Made by a program: the position numbers and the translations under genes | Source of the DNA: Clostridia bacterium | Lineage (GTDB): Bacteria; Bacillota; Clostridia; Oscillospirales; CAG-272 | Reading direction: 5' to 3' | Assembly: GCA_017412045.1 (NCBI GenBank) | Contig: JAFQOX010000041.1 | Span: forward strand, 1 to 64,000 | DNA: 64,000 nucleotides | Shown here: in pieces, positions 26,494-36,523 of the stretch | How the letters are laid out: every line of letters begins with the position of its first letter | How positions within the stretch are numbered: position 1 is the stretch's first letter | The notes under the pieces: model-generated | Told to the model about the DNA's origin: nothing | The model's database searches: none | What the model saw: only the letters and a program-made list of their open reading frames with translations

Positions 26494-27561
26494 TCAGATT
26501 TCCGCAAGGATGGCATCGGTCATCTCTACCGTGCCCAGCGCGTCCCCGCCGTGCGCGATGTCTGCGGTGCGCAGACCTGCGTCCAACACGCGGTTGACGG
26601 CATCCTCGATCGCCTGCGCTTCCGCTTCGAGAGCGAATGCGTAGCGGAGCATCATCGCCGCGGAAAGGATCGTCGCGATGGGGTTCGCCTTATTCTGTCC
26701 CGCAATATCGGGCGCAGAGCCGTGGATCGGCTCGTACAGACCGACCTTGGTCGCACCGATGGATGCGGAGGGAAGCATACCGATGGAGCCCGTGATCTGG
26801 GAAGCCTCGTCGGAGAGAATGTCGCCGAACATATTCGAGGTTACGATGACGTCGAACTGCGAGGGATTGCGCACGAGCTGCATAGCGGCGTTATCCACGA
26901 GCATATCGGTGACGGTCACGTCCGGATATTCCGCCGCGATCTCGTGAACGGTCTTTCTCCAGAGTCGGGAGGTTTCCAGCACGTTCGCTTTGTCAATGCT
27001 GGTAACCTTCTTATTGCGTACGCGTGCCGCCTCGAACGCCGCGCGAGCGATGCGCTCGATCTCCATACGGCTGTACTGCTCGGTATCGTAAGCCTCCTCG
27101 CCGTACTTGCCATCGCGGTAGCCGCGGTCGCCGAAGTAGATACCGCCCGTCAGCTCTCTGACGATCATGATATCGAAGCCCTTCTCGACGAGGTCGGGAC
27201 GGAGCGGAGAATCGTCCTTTAATGCGGCGTACAGGCGCGCGGGACGAAGGTTGGTGTAAAGTCCCATTGCCGCGCGAATACCGAGAAGCGCCTTTTCGGG
27301 ACGGACGTTGCCGGGGAGATTGTCCCACTTGGGACCGCCGACCGCGCCGAGCAGAACGCTGTCGGAAGCAAGGCAGCCCGTAACGGTCTCCTCGGGAAGC
27401 GGAGCGCCCGTCGCATCGATTGCGGCGCCGCCGATCAGATAGGGTGTAAAATGAAATTCATGTCCGAATTTCGAAGCGATTTTTTCCAGAACGCGAACGG
27501 CGGAGTCCACGATCTCGGGACCGATGCCGTCGCCCTTCAGTAAAGCAATATTCAGATTCAT
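26494..27561 (-). CDS. leuB: 3-isopropylmalate dehydrogenase
   Basis: A 355-residue NAD-dependent enzyme that oxidises and decarboxylates 3-isopropylmalate in leucine synthesis. Family marks: [12 protein letters not shown] at the N-terminus, [11 protein letters not shown], the substrate Arg cluster in [15 protein letters not shown], the metal Asp region [20 protein letters not shown], and the adenosine loop [21 protein letters not shown] 27561 has AAGGAGG 9 nt upstream. It is last in the leuA-leuC-leuD-leuB operon, separated from leuD by an array of small hairpins. Confidence 0.97.
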   Translation of the reverse strand: MNLNIALLKGDGIGPEIVDSAVRVLEKIASKFGHEFHFTPYLIGGAAIDATGAPLPEETVTGCLASDSVLLGAVGGPKWDNLPGNVRPEKALLGIRAAMGLYTNLRPARLYAALKDDSPLRPDLVEKGFDIMIVRELTGGIYFGDRGYRDGKYGEEAYDTEQYSRMEIERIARAAFEAARVRNKKVTSIDKANVLETSRLWRKTVHEIAAEYPDVTVTDMLVDNAAMQLVRNPSQFDVIVTSNMFGDILSDEASQITGSIGMLPSASIGATKVGLYEPIHGSAPDIAGQNKANPIATILSAAMMLRYAFALEAEAQAIEDAVNRVLDAGLRTADIAHGGDALGTVEMTDAILAEI

Positions 27562-27617
27562 GACGATGTTCCTCCTTAACGCAGTTTCGTCAACTTCAGA
27601 AAAATATAATAAATTTA

Positions 27618-27745
27618 AAATTTGCAAGGCAAATTTTTCCTTCATATTCCGCGAACAGCGGAATATATCACTCGCGCACAGCGCGAATATCACTTTGACG
27701 AAGTCAAAATATCACGTTTCGCCACAGGCGAAATATATCATTGCA
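27618..27745 (-). repeat. Array of small hairpins between leuD and leuB
   Basis: At least five short stem-loops in a row: AAATTTGC/GCAAATTT, ATATTCCGC/GCGGAATAT, CGCG-based, TTTGACG/AGTCAAA and TTTCGCC/GGCGAAA. They are joined by ATATCAC-type linkers. The array lies inside the operon and could affect mRNA stability or tune leuB expression. Confidence 0.65.
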
Positions 27746-27779
27746 ATGTTGTCAGCCTTCCGTTGACGGCATTGCCTCC

Positions 27780-28274
27780 TTAACGGATATTGCCCTTTTT
27801 GATGGATTCCATCAGACCGCCGTCGGCGATGATCTTGCCGATGAAGGGCGGGAAGGGCTTGGTCATATAGGTTTCTCCGGTCGTTTCATTCTTGATCACG
27901 CCGGTATCGGAATCGGAGGTGATGACGTCGCCGTCAGAAATGCCCTCCGCAGCCTCGGGGCATTCGTAGATGGCAAGACCGATATTGATGGCGTTGCGGT
28001 AAAAGATTCTCGCGAAGCTCTTGGCGATGACGAGCGTCACGCCGCTTTCCTTGATCGCCAGGGGCGCGTGCTCACGGGAGGAGCCGCAACCGAAGTTATT
28101 GCCGCCGACGATGATATTGCAGGTCTTGACGCGCGCCTGGAAGGAAGCGTCGAGGTCCTCCATGCAGTGAGAAGCCAGCTCTTTTTTATCAATGGTATTG
28201 AGATATCTTGCGGGAATGATGACGTCGGTATCGACGTTATCGCCGTATTTGATTACTTTTCCTTCAAATTTCAT
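27780..28274 (-). CDS. leuD: 3-isopropylmalate dehydratase, small subunit
   Basis: A 164-residue subunit that forms the swivelling domain of isopropylmalate isomerase and works with LeuC. Visible signatures are [11 protein letters not shown] near residue 17 and [16 protein letters not shown], the active-site loop. Length is typical of the bacterial/archaeal short LeuD. ATG 28274 has AAAGGAG 7 nt upstream; the open frame runs further upstream over the leuC end but without a site. 22 bp separate it from leuC. Confidence 0.97.
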   Translation of the reverse strand: MKFEGKVIKYGDNVDTDVIIPARYLNTIDKKELASHCMEDLDASFQARVKTCNIIVGGNNFGCGSSREHAPLAIKESGVTLVIAKSFARIFYRNAINIGLAIYECPEAAEGISDGDVITSDSDTGVIKNETTGETYMTKPFPPFIGKIIADGGLMESIKKGNIR

Positions 28275-28296
28275 GATTAAACTCCTTTTCTCTTGA

Positions 28297-29556
28297 TTAC
28301 AGCTCGTCCGCGCTTGCGATTCTGCCGAGAATGGCGGAAGCGGCGGCAACTGCGGGAGAAGCAAGATAAACCTCGGAGGTGGGATCGCCCATTCTGCCGA
28401 CGAAATTGCGGTTGGTCGTCGCGACAGCGCGTTCCTTGGGCGCGAGAATGCCCATATGACCGCCGAGACAGGGTCCGCAGGTCGGAGTAGAAACAGCGCA
28501 TCCTGCCTGAATGAAGACCTCAAGCAGACCTTCTCTCATCGCGCGCAGATAGATTTCCTGCGTTGCGGGAATGATGATGGCGCGAACGCCCTTTGCGACC
28601 TTTCTGCCGCGCATAAGCTCTGCGGCTTCCTTGATATTTTCGTAATAGCCGTTGGTGCAGGAGCCGATCACGACCTGATCGATCTTGATCTCGTCGATCT
28701 CGTCGGTCGTGTGCGTGTTTTCGGGAAGGTGGGGGAATGCAACGGTCGGCTTGATGGCGGAGAGATCGATTTCGATCACTTCATCGTAAGCCGCATCCTC
28801 GTCAGCCGTGTAAACGACGGGCTTGCGGTCGGAGCGCTCCGCGATATACGCGAGCGTTTTTTCGTCAACCTCAAAAATACCGTTCTTTGCACCCGCTTCG
28901 ATCGCCATATTGCAGATCGTCAGACGGTCGGTGACGGAAAGCGCGTGCGCACCCTCGCCCGTGAATTCCATGGAGCGGTACAGAGCGCCGTCCACGCCGA
29001 TCTTTCCGATGATGTGAAGGATGACGTCCTTACCCGTGATATGCGCGCGGGGTGTACCCGTGAGCACGAATTTGATGGCAGAGGGAACCTTGAACCACGC
29101 CTTGCCCGTTGCCATGCCGCAAGCCATATCGCTGGAGCCTACACCCGTGGAGAACGCGCCAAGCGCGCCGTAGGTACAGGTGTGGGAGTCCGCGCCGATG
29201 ACGACGTCACCGGAAACGACGAGACCTTTTTCGGGAAGGAGCGCGTGCTCTACGCCCATCTGTCCGACGTCGTAGAAATGAACGACTTCCTTTTCTGCGC
29301 AGAAATCACGGCACATCTTGCACTGGATCGCCGCCTTGATATCCTTGTTGGGCGCGAAATGGTCCATGACCATCGTAACCTTTTCTTTATCGTAGACCTC
29401 GGTATAGCCGAGCTTATTGAATTCGCGGATCGCAACGGGAGAGGTGATGTCGTTGCCGAGAACGCGGTCGAGAGAAACGAGGATCAGCTCGCCCGCTTCC
29501 ACTTTATCCAGCCCCGCATGAGCCGCGAGGATCTTTTGTGTCATTGTCATACCCAT
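28297..29556 (-). CDS. leuC: 3-isopropylmalate dehydratase, large subunit
   Basis: A 419-residue aconitase-family subunit carrying the 4Fe-4S cluster that isomerises 2- to 3-isopropylmalate. Cluster ligands are visible in GSCTNG and in [28 protein letters not shown] and [14 protein letters not shown] are substrate-site signatures. At about 420 residues it is the short LeuC/HacA-type, which fits with the short LeuD. The ATG at 29556 follows AAGGAGG at 8 nt. It lies between leuA and leuD in the operon. Confidence 0.97.
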   Translation of the reverse strand: MGMTMTQKILAAHAGLDKVEAGELILVSLDRVLGNDITSPVAIREFNKLGYTEVYDKEKVTMVMDHFAPNKDIKAAIQCKMCRDFCAEKEVVHFYDVGQMGVEHALLPEKGLVVSGDVVIGADSHTCTYGALGAFSTGVGSSDMACGMATGKAWFKVPSAIKFVLTGTPRAHITGKDVILHIIGKIGVDGALYRSMEFTGEGAHALSVTDRLTICNMAIEAGAKNGIFEVDEKTLAYIAERSDRKPVVYTADEDAAYDEVIEIDLSAIKPTVAFPHLPENTHTTDEIDEIKIDQVVIGSCTNGYYENIKEAAELMRGRKVAKGVRAIIIPATQEIYLRAMREGLLEVFIQAGCAVSTPTCGPCLGGHMGILAPKERAVATTNRNFVGRMGDPTSEVYLASPAVAAASAILGRIASADEL

Positions 29557-29594
29557 GAGAAATGACCTCCTTCTATATAAATCTTCTATATAAA

Positions 29595-31244
29595 TTATAA
29601 CATTCTGTTGATCGCGCTGACGAGCGCCTTGACGGAAGAAATGACGATATCGCTGTCAATGCCCGCGCCCCAGGAGGTTCCGTCGCCGTTTTTGATGGAG
29701 ACGTAGGAAACCGCGCGGGAGGTGGAGCCGTCCTCAAGCGCGTGCTCGGAATAGCTGTCGATCATATAGCATTTGCCGATGACGGAGGTGATCGCGCCGG
29801 AAACTGCGTCCAGACTGCCGTTGCCGATCGAGCTGACCGTGTATTCCTTACCCTTCCAGGTCATAACGACCTCTGCTTTGGTTACGCCGTTTTCCTTGCG
29901 GAAATGCGCTTCCGTGACGTTGAGCTTATTTTTGAGATTGACGTAATTGTCCATAAAGATCTCGTAGACCTCCGCGGAGGAAAGCTCCTTGTGCGCATGG
30001 TCGGAAATGCTCTTGACGTGATAACCGAACACCTCACGCATTTTGGGAGGAAGAACGAGAGAATATTTCGTTTCGAGCAGATAGCCGATGCCGCCCTTGC
30101 CCGACTGGGAGTTGATGCGGATGACATCCGCCTCGTAGACTCTGCCGAGGTCGGTGGGGTCGATGGGAAGATAGGGAACGTTCCAGATTCCGCCGTGCGC
30201 CTCTCTGTAATGCATACCCTTGGCGATCGCGTCCTGATGGGAGCCGCTGAACGCCGCGAAAACGAGCGCGCCGCTGTAGGGCTGGCGTTCGTAAACGTGC
30301 ATACGGGTGACCTTTTCGTAGGTCGCGCAGATCTCGGGAAGGTTGGAAAAATCCAGTCCGGGATCGATGCCCTGAGAATACATATTGAGCGCGAGCGTGA
30401 TGATATCGACATTGCCCGTGCGCTCACCGTTGCCGAAAAGCGTGCCCTCGATACGGTCGCCGCCCGCCAGCAGTCCCATTTCGCTGTCGGCGACCGCGCA
30501 TCCGCGGTCGTTGTGAGGATGGAGCGAGATCACGAGGTTTTCTCTGTTGTGCAGATGCTTACACATATATTCCACCTGGTTTGCGTAAACGTGGGGCATA
30601 GAGTGCGACACAGTGACAGGAAGATTGATGATGACCTTATTGTCGGGCGTGGGCTGCCAGATGTCGATGACCTCGTTGCAGATCTCTGCGGCAAATTCGG
30701 GCTCCGTACCCGTGAAGCTTTCGGGAGAATATTCGAAAATAAAATGACCTTCCGTCTTTTCTCTGTATTCCTTGCAGAGGTTTGCGCCGAATTTCGCGAT
30801 CTCGACGATCTCCTCCTTCGATTTTTTGAACACCTGCTCACGCTGTGCGACGGAGGTGGAGTTGTAGAGGTGAACGACCGCGCTCTTCGCGCCGCGCAGA
30901 GCCTCAAAGGTCTTGGCGATGATATGCTCTCTGGACTGCGTCAGCACCTGAATGGTGACGTCGTCGGGAATCATATCGTTCTCGATCAGCGTGCGGCAGA
31001 ATTCGTATTCCGTCTCGCTCGCCGCGGGGAAGCCGATCTCGATCTCCTTGAAGCCGACCTTGACGAGAAGCTTGAAGAATTCAAGCTTTTCCTCCAGGCT
31101 CATCGGAATGATCAGCGCCTGATTGCCGTCGCGCAGGTCCACGCTGCACCAGGTCGGCGCTTTTTCCAGATAAGTCTTTTTCATCCATGCGCCGTCGGAT
31201 TCCACAGGAAAAAATTGCTTGGTATATTTTTCGTATCCGTTCAT
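29595..31244 (-). CDS. leuA: 2-isopropylmalate synthase, long (type 2) form
   Basis: A 549-residue enzyme that condenses acetyl-CoA with 2-oxoisovalerate, the committed leucine step. The HMGL-like TIM barrel has [15 protein letters not shown] near residue 35, [27 protein letters not shown] (metal His pair) and [16 protein letters not shown]-terminal allosteric LeuA_dimer domain (about 430-549) should bind leucine. Sequence and length match the LeuA2 type. ATG 31244 has AAAGGA 7 nt upstream. It is first in the operon and preceded by a T-box leader. Confidence 0.97.
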   Translation of the reverse strand: MNGYEKYTKQFFPVESDGAWMKKTYLEKAPTWCSVDLRDGNQALIIPMSLEEKLEFFKLLVKVGFKEIEIGFPAASETEYEFCRTLIENDMIPDDVTIQVLTQSREHIIAKTFEALRGAKSAVVHLYNSTSVAQREQVFKKSKEEIVEIAKFGANLCKEYREKTEGHFIFEYSPESFTGTEPEFAAEICNEVIDIWQPTPDNKVIINLPVTVSHSMPHVYANQVEYMCKHLHNRENLVISLHPHNDRGCAVADSEMGLLAGGDRIEGTLFGNGERTGNVDIITLALNMYSQGIDPGLDFSNLPEICATYEKVTRMHVYERQPYSGALVFAAFSGSHQDAIAKGMHYREAHGGIWNVPYLPIDPTDLGRVYEADVIRINSQSGKGGIGYLLETKYSLVLPPKMREVFGYHVKSISDHAHKELSSAEVYEIFMDNYVNLKNKLNVTEAHFRKENGVTKAEVVMTWKGKEYTVSSIGNGSLDAVSGAITSVIGKCYMIDSYSEHALEDGSTSRAVSYVSIKNGDGTSWGAGIDSDIVISSVKALVSAINRML

Positions 31245-31267
31245 AAATAAATCCTTTCTGCGAAGCT

Positions 31268-31595
31268 CCTCCGTAATATACGAACCCGATAAAAACAAAA
31301 AAGCCCCTTTGCCGAAGGAAACCCTTCGCAAAAGAGACGAGATTACAGATGAACTCGCGGTACCACTCTTTTTGATAACGTTGACGTTATCCGCTTTTTC
31401 CGCGTCGTTCTCAACGCGGATTCTCTGTAACGGGAGAAGCCCGTTTCCATTTACACGCAAAGGCTTTCAACGGAACTGCTCGGGGGAGGAGTTATCTGCC
31501 GCTCCCGCTGTGTCCTCGCACCGAACGGACACTCTCTGCAAACGGAATATCGGAAATTGTTTCCCCTTCAAACGCATTTGAAATGCTTATTTAAA
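31268..31595 (-). promoter_or_regulatory. T-box leader (leucine) of the leu operon
   Basis: The minus strand carries the T-box sequence AGTGGTACCGCGAGTT, whose bulge pairs with the uncharged tRNA 3' end. It is followed by a terminator stem (TTTTGCGAAGG pairing with CCTTCGGCAAAGGGG, then TTTTTT). Upstream is a long Stem I region with a GGTGCGAG apical loop. A CTC leucine codon at 31489-31491 (GATAACTCC context) is placed like a specifier. Leucine starvation should allow antitermination into leuA. Confidence 0.9.
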
Positions 31596-31598
31596 CCA

Positions 31599-31627
31599 AT
31601 TATATCAAAAAAACTTTCATTTGTCAA
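31599..31627 (-). promoter_or_regulatory. Sigma-A promoter of the leu operon
   Basis: Minus-strand TTGACA (31622-31627), exactly 17 bp and TATAAT (31599-31604): a full consensus promoter just ahead of the T-box leader. Confidence 0.9.
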
Positions 31628-31809
31628 CAAATGGCAAGAAGTTTTCGTTCGGCATTTTATGAAAAACTTCAAAAACATTTTTGGGCAAAAAAACGGATTT
31701 TTCCGTTTTTATTCATTTCGATAGAAAGATAAACGGGAATTTACACGGCAAAGCAATCATTCATCTCCATCATGCTTCCGAAAATCGTGCAGGGCAAGAG
31801 AAAAATATA

Positions 31810-31838
31810 TTGCAAAATAAAAAAATTCATGATAGAAT
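31810..31838 (+). promoter_or_regulatory. Promoter of the nitroreductase gene
   Basis: TTGCAA (31810-31815), a 17-bp spacer and TAGAAT (31833-31838), 32 bp before the ATG. Nothing else is seen in 31628-31809. Confidence 0.65.
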
Positions 31839-31870
31839 GAAAATAAAAATTGATGTAAGGAGACTCACCC

Positions 31871-32386
31871 ATGAAATTTCTTGAACTCGCAAAAGAACGC
31901 TTTTCCGTCCGCTCCTTCAAAAAGGATGCCATTGAAGAAGAAAAATTGCAGGCAATCCTGGAGGCAGGCCGCGTAGCGCCCACCGCCTGCAACCTCCAGC
32001 CCCAAAAGATCTATGTGATTCAAAGCGAGGAAATGCGCGAAAAGCTCGCCTCCGTTTGCCGCTTTACCTTTGGCGCGCCCACCGTTCTCGCCATCTGCTA
32101 CGATAAGGATAAGGCGTGGAAAAACGATCTGACGCCCGGCTACTGCTCCGGCGAGACAGATGCGGCGATCGTTTGCACGCATATGATGCTCGAGGCGTGG
32201 GAGCTCGGCATCGGCTCCTGCTGGGTCGCGTGGTTCAACGCCGAAGAGGTCCACGCGGCGCTCGGACTGCCCGAAAACGTCGAGCTCTGCGGCTTGCTCC
32301 CCATCGGCTATCCCGCCGAGAACGCGACACCCACCAAGCTCCATACCAGAATCCGCGATTTCAGCGATACCATTCAATTCATGTAA
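31871..32386 (+). CDS. Nitroreductase-family flavoprotein
   Basis: A 171-residue FMN-dependent oxidoreductase of the short nitroreductase type. RFSVRSFKKDAI near residue 10 is the family's N-terminal FMN-binding signature (SxRxF). GRVAPTACNLQP gives the PTACNxQP flavin motif, and WELGIGSCWVAWFN and LPIGYPAE complete the pattern. The physiological substrate cannot be inferred. AAGGAG lies 8 nt before ATG 31871. Single gene with its own promoter and terminator. Confidence 0.88.
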   Translation: MKFLELAKERFSVRSFKKDAIEEEKLQAILEAGRVAPTACNLQPQKIYVIQSEEMREKLASVCRFTFGAPTVLAICYDKDKAWKNDLTPGYCSGETDAAIVCTHMMLEAWELGIGSCWVAWFNAEEVHAALGLPENVELCGLLPIGYPAENATPTKLHTRIRDFSDTIQFM

Positions 32387-32399
32387 TATCAATTTTCGC

Positions 32400-32440
32400 A
32401 AACGAGGCCGTCTCCGCGGGAGACGACCTCGTTTTTTTGG
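32400..32440 (+). terminator. Terminator of the nitroreductase gene
   Basis: AAACGAGGCCGTCTCC pairs with GAGACGACCTCGTTT around GCGG, followed by a run of seven T. Confidence 0.85.
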
Positions 32441-32492
32441 TAAATTCTGTGGTTTTGTTGCATGACGCGCATCAAAAAACACAGCGACCCCA

Positions 32493-32521
32493 TTTACTTC
32501 CTTTCCGTATTTTGCTATAAT
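32493..32521 (+). promoter_or_regulatory. Sigma-A promoter of the methyltransferase/corrinoid operon
   Basis: TTTACT (32493-32498), 17 bp and TATAAT (32516-32521), 58 bp before the first gene. Confidence 0.75.
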
Positions 32522-32578
32522 CAAAATATCAAGAGCCACGATACACATCCCCGATCGACCGTATAACGGAGGTATTTT

Positions 32579-33787
32579 ATGCAAAACGCAGACCGCATGA
32601 TCGTACGCGAGCTGGCAAAGCAATACGCGGAGCTCGCAAATTCCGATGAGCAAAAGCGCTCGCACCGCCGCATGAGGGATTCCAACGATCTGAAGATCGT
32701 CCGCCCTCCCGTTCTGATCGACGAGATCCCCTGGCATGAGCTGACCTCGGACGACTCGCTCGTTTGCCGCTGTGAGGATCCTCTCGCCAGAAGGACGGAA
32801 TGGTTTTTCCGCCGTTCGATCTTCCAAAAGAAGCATTTCCGCACGGATCTGCTCATGCCGGACTACTGGAAGGTACGGATGGCGTACGAGATCTCCCCGC
32901 TCGGCGTGGAAAAGCAGGTCACCCAAAGCGCCGCGCGCGCAAAAAGTTTTCTCGACGTTCTGGAGGAAGAAGAATCGCTCGATCTCATTCGGGAGCCCTC
33001 CTTCTGTGCCCGACCGGATCTGGACGAAAGAAATATGAATTTTTTTACGGATCTTTTTCACGGCATTCTGCCCGTCAGACTCGTCGGCGCGAACTGTATG
33101 TATATGCAATTCTGGGACGACATCTCCGAGCTTCGCGGCGTCGAGCCGATCTACGAGGATATGTACGACCGCCCCGAATATCTGCACAGGATCATGCAAA
33201 CCTTCGTTCGCCGCGCAAGCGCGCGTATGGATTTTCTGGAACGGCATTTCCACGTGGATAACGATCCGATCAGCCTTCACTGCACGCCCGGCATGATCTC
33301 CGGTCTGGCGCAGGACGGTCTGAAGGCGACCTGGTACAGAGGCATGGCGCAGCCCTTCTCCTGTGTGTCGCCCGACATGTTCAAGGAATTTGAATTCGAT
33401 TATATCAAGCCGCTCGCCGAGCGTTGCGCCTATACCTACTATGGCTGCTGTGAGCCGCTCGATAACCGTATTGAAATTCTGAAGGGCATTCGTAATCTTC
33501 GCAAAATCGGCGTATCTCCCTGGGCAAACGAGGCGCTCTGCGCGGAGCAAATCGGAGGGGATTACGTTTTTGCAAGAAAGCCCAATCCCGCGAACGTCGC
33601 TTATCGGACGGACCCCGACGTCATCAGACGGGAAACGGAAAACACCGTCAAGCTTTGTCTCCGTTACGGATGCCCCTTGGAATTCGTGCTGAAGGACGTC
33701 ACCACCGTTTCCCGAAAGCCGGAAAATCTCATTCTTTGGGCAAATACCGTCAGCGAGACGCTGGATCAATATTACGAAAAGGCATGA
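32579..33787 (+). CDS. UroD-superfamily (corrinoid-linked) methyltransferase, first copy
   Basis: A 402-residue protein of the uroporphyrinogen-decarboxylase-like superfamily. In anaerobes these proteins usually move methyl groups to or from corrinoid proteins rather than making haem. Visible features are NFFTDLFHGILPVRLVGAN, the CTPGMISGLAQDG loop, YYGCCEPLDNRIEIL in the barrel interior (Cys pair placed like a metal site) and ISPWANE-like VSPWANEALCAEQIGG. It heads a three-gene operon; the next gene, 15 bp downstream, encodes a corrinoid protein. By analogy with MtvB-type systems it could be the substrate:corrinoid methyltransferase. The methyl donor is unknown. ATG 32579 has GGAGG 7 nt upstream. 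Confidence 0.75.
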   Translation: MQNADRMIVRELAKQYAELANSDEQKRSHRRMRDSNDLKIVRPPVLIDEIPWHELTSDDSLVCRCEDPLARRTEWFFRRSIFQKKHFRTDLLMPDYWKVRMAYEISPLGVEKQVTQSAARAKSFLDVLEEEESLDLIREPSFCARPDLDERNMNFFTDLFHGILPVRLVGANCMYMQFWDDISELRGVEPIYEDMYDRPEYLHRIMQTFVRRASARMDFLERHFHVDNDPISLHCTPGMISGLAQDGLKATWYRGMAQPFSCVSPDMFKEFEFDYIKPLAERCAYTYYGCCEPLDNRIEILKGIRNLRKIGVSPWANEALCAEQIGGDYVFARKPNPANVAYRTDPDVIRRETENTVKLCLRYGCPLEFVLKDVTTVSRKPENLILWANTVSETLDQYYEKA

Positions 33788-33802
33788 GCCGAAAGGACCG
33801 CC

Positions 33803-35392
33803 ATGATCTATGAAGAAAAAAAGCCTCTGTATCTGAAAAAAAGCGCGCTTCTCAACGACGTCCCCATTCGTTACGAGTTGTCCGAATGCCGGGAAACCTG
33901 CGAAGCAGACGCTTACGCCGCGCAGCTCTACGCGCATGAAATGATCGAAATCGCCATGATCGTTTCCGGAAACGGCGTGCATCGCGTTTTGAACCAGACG
34001 ATTCCATGCAAAACGGGCGATCTCTATATTACCGCCGCAAACGTTCCGCACGGATATTTTACTGCGAACGCCGAATATCCTATGGCCATCAAAAAGCTCC
34101 TTCTGGATCCGAAGGACTGGTTTCCTCCCGAAATCGCCGCTGTGGGAGAGCCTCGGTATTGCTACGGCATCTTCAATGACAACGCCTTTCTTGCCTACGC
34201 TATGCTGAATACCGAAACGTATCTGGAAACGGAGACCTTATTTTCCGCCATTCTCGCGGAAATCGGGGAGAAAAAGCACGAATGGCGGGATGCCGTCGGT
34301 GCGTATCTGACACAGCTTCTGATCAAAATCAGCCGTTATATCAACGGTGCCATCAAAAATATTCCCGGCACGCCGTCCAAGGAATGGAACACCGTCCTTT
34401 CCACCGTCCGTATCATCGTGGATTCCTTCAGCGATCCCGATCTGACGCTGGAAACGATCGCAAGCTCCCTCTATATCAGCAAATCCCATCTGAGCCGCTT
34501 ATTCCGCAAAATCCTCGGTGAAAGCTTTTCCGATTATCTCCGCCGCATCCGCATGGACCATGCCTGCCAGCTTCTCAGGGAAACGCGGCTGAATATGGAG
34601 GAGATCATTGCCCGTTGCGGGCTTCGGGATATGCAATCCTTTTACCGTAATTTTCATGCGCTCATGCTCGTGACTCCGCACCAATACCGATTGTCACAGA
34701 ATCCGCACGTCCTCGTGGAAAAGCCGAAAAGCGAAGAAAGCAAGCATTCCCTGCTTTCGGAAATTTCGGAAAATCTGCAACGCGGCAAAGCCACCGTCGT
34801 CAAGGATCTTGTCCGCCGTGCGCTGGATATCGGAACGGAGCCGCAGAGAATTTTATCGGACGGCTTGCTCCACGGCATGAGCCTGGTCGGAGAACGGTTC
34901 AAAAACAACGAAATTTTCGTCCCCGAGGTACTCGTCGCCTCTCGGACGATGAATCACTGCCTGCAAATGCTGAGCCCTTACCTCGCCGAGAAAACCCGCG
35001 TCCGAGGCAGGGTGTGTATCGGAACCGTTCAGGGCGATCTGCACGACATCGGCAAAAATCTCGTCCGTATGATGATGGAGAGCAAGGGGCTTGAAGTCAT
35101 CGACCTCGGCGTGGACGTTGCGCCGGAAGCCTTCGTCCGCACGGTCATCGAACAAAATTGCGACGTGCTCGCTTGCTCCGCCCTGCTGACCACCACCATG
35201 GGTGTGATCGGAGACGTCGTCCGAAAATGTGAAGAGGCAGGCATCCGCCATCGGATCAAAATTCTGATCGGAGGGGCACCGATCACCGAGGAATTCTGCC
35301 GAAGCATCGGCGCGGACGCATATACCGCCGATGCCTATTCCGCGGCAGAAGCCGCCGCCGAATACTGCAAGAAAGCGGCGAACCGCCGCTGA
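33803..35392 (+). CDS. AraC-type regulator fused to a corrinoid (B12-binding) protein
   Basis: A 529-residue fusion. Residues 1-150 form an AraC-type cupin sensor region (HGYFTANAEYPMAIKK). Residues 205-305 contain two helix-turn-helix units (LETIASSLYISKSHLSRLFR, then IARCGLRDMQSFYRNF). After a linker, 315-400 is the helical corrinoid cap domain (QRGKATVVKDLVRRALDIG; VPEVLVASRTMNHCL). Residues 403-520 are a B12-binding Rossmann domain with the base-off ligand motif GDLHDIGKNLV, H414 being the cobalt ligand. The halves match ordinary AraC regulators and MtaC/MtbC-type corrinoid proteins, so this could be a transcription factor that reads cobalamin or its methylation state. AAAGGA precedes ATG 33803. 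The last codons (KKAANRR) run into a scrap of the dispersed repeat hairpin. Confidence 0.88.
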   Translation: MIYEEKKPLYLKKSALLNDVPIRYELSECRETCEADAYAAQLYAHEMIEIAMIVSGNGVHRVLNQTIPCKTGDLYITAANVPHGYFTANAEYPMAIKKLLLDPKDWFPPEIAAVGEPRYCYGIFNDNAFLAYAMLNTETYLETETLFSAILAEIGEKKHEWRDAVGAYLTQLLIKISRYINGAIKNIPGTPSKEWNTVLSTVRIIVDSFSDPDLTLETIASSLYISKSHLSRLFRKILGESFSDYLRRIRMDHACQLLRETRLNMEEIIARCGLRDMQSFYRNFHALMLVTPHQYRLSQNPHVLVEKPKSEESKHSLLSEISENLQRGKATVVKDLVRRALDIGTEPQRILSDGLLHGMSLVGERFKNNEIFVPEVLVASRTMNHCLQMLSPYLAEKTRVRGRVCIGTVQGDLHDIGKNLVRMMMESKGLEVIDLGVDVAPEAFVRTVIEQNCDVLACSALLTTTMGVIGDVVRKCEEAGIRHRIKILIGGAPITEEFCRSIGADAYTADAYSAAEAAAEYCKKAANRR

Positions 35393-35494
35393 CGGTCGCC
35401 GCCGTACCGCATTATTCTGTTATACACTGCTTGACACGGCGCTGTTTTGAGAAAATTCCTGTGATATAAAAATATAACGTAAAGGAGTCTTACC

Positions 35495-36514
35495 GTGAAT
35501 CAGAAAAATATGAAGCTTTGGCTCGATGAGCTTTGCCAAAGCCCCTGCAAAAAAGCATTGCCCATCCTTTCCTTTCCCTGCATCAGCCTTCTGAACATCC
35601 CCGTCAGAGAGCTTATTTCCGACGCGGACACGCAAGCCCGCGGAATGGAGCTGATCGCAAAAAAAACGAATGCCGCTGCTTCCGTCAGTCTGATGGATCT
35701 TTCCGTTGAGGCGGAGTGCTTCGGCGCAAACGTACGCTTCTCGGAGGACGAGGTCCCCACCGTAACGGGCAGGCTGATCTGCGATATGGATGATGCCGAA
35801 GCGTTGCAGGTGCCCGCAGTGGGCGCGGCGCGTTCCCGCATTTATATTGAAGCGATCGAAAAGGCGCTAACACGGATCACAGACCGCCCCGTTTTCGCAG
35901 GCATGATCGGTCCGTTTTCCCTCGGCGCGCGATTGCTTGACGTTTCGGAAATCATGATGGATTGCTACGACGATCCCGACATGGTCCATCTCGTTCTGGA
36001 AAAAGCGACCGAATTTCTGATCGCCTACGGAAACGCCTACAAAGCGGCAGGCGCGCACGGAATCATTATGGCGGAACCCGTAGCCGGATTGCTCTCCCCC
36101 TCGCTGGAGGAAGAATTTTCTGCTCCGTATGTCAAAAAAATCATCGATGCGCTCCAGGATGACGGTTTTCTGATCGTCTACCATAATTGCGGCGGCAACG
36201 TGCTCTCCATGACCGACTCCCTTCTCTCTCTCGGCGCCGCCGCCTATCATTTCGGAAACGCCATTGATATGAAAGCCATGCTCGAAAAGCTCCCTGCGGA
36301 TACCGTCGTCATGGGCAACGTAGACCCCGCCGCCGTTCTCTGCTTCGGCACGGAGGATGCCGTCAGAACAGAAACGCAAGCGCTTCTGGAAGCCTGCGCT
36401 TCATATCCGAACTTCATCGTATCCTCCGGCTGTGATATTCCGCCGAAAACACCGTGGGAAAATATCGAAGCGTTCTTCGATACCGTAGATCAATTTTATC
36501 AAAAGCGCACATAA
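35495..36514 (+). CDS. UroD-superfamily methyltransferase, second copy (MtaA/MtbA-like)
   Basis: A 339-residue protein resembling methylcobamide methyltransferases. Zinc-ligand positions are visible as H230-N-C232 in VYHNCGGN and C313 in SSGCDIPPKTPWENI, the arrangement used by MtaA/MtbA-type enzymes to activate a thiol acceptor. MIGPFSLGARL and AEPVAGLLSPSLEEEF are other family segments. It is the likely partner that moves the methyl group off the corrinoid domain encoded upstream. Start is GTG 35495 with AAAGGAG 7 nt before it. The 102-bp gap from the previous gene contains no clear promoter. A terminator follows. The methyl acceptor is not known. Confidence 0.82.
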   Translation: MNQKNMKLWLDELCQSPCKKALPILSFPCISLLNIPVRELISDADTQARGMELIAKKTNAAASVSLMDLSVEAECFGANVRFSEDEVPTVTGRLICDMDDAEALQVPAVGAARSRIYIEAIEKALTRITDRPVFAGMIGPFSLGARLLDVSEIMMDCYDDPDMVHLVLEKATEFLIAYGNAYKAAGAHGIIMAEPVAGLLSPSLEEEFSAPYVKKIIDALQDDGFLIVYHNCGGNVLSMTDSLLSLGAAAYHFGNAIDMKAMLEKLPADTVVMGNVDPAAVLCFGTEDAVRTETQALLEACASYPNFIVSSGCDIPPKTPWENIEAFFDTVDQFYQKRT

Positions 36515-36523
36515 TACCAAAAT

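Noticed and set aside
31865-34051. 728-codon minus-strand frame opposite the nitroreductase and methyltransferase genes
   Set aside because: It spans several plus-strand genes and their terminator and promoter. No ribosome site or domain.
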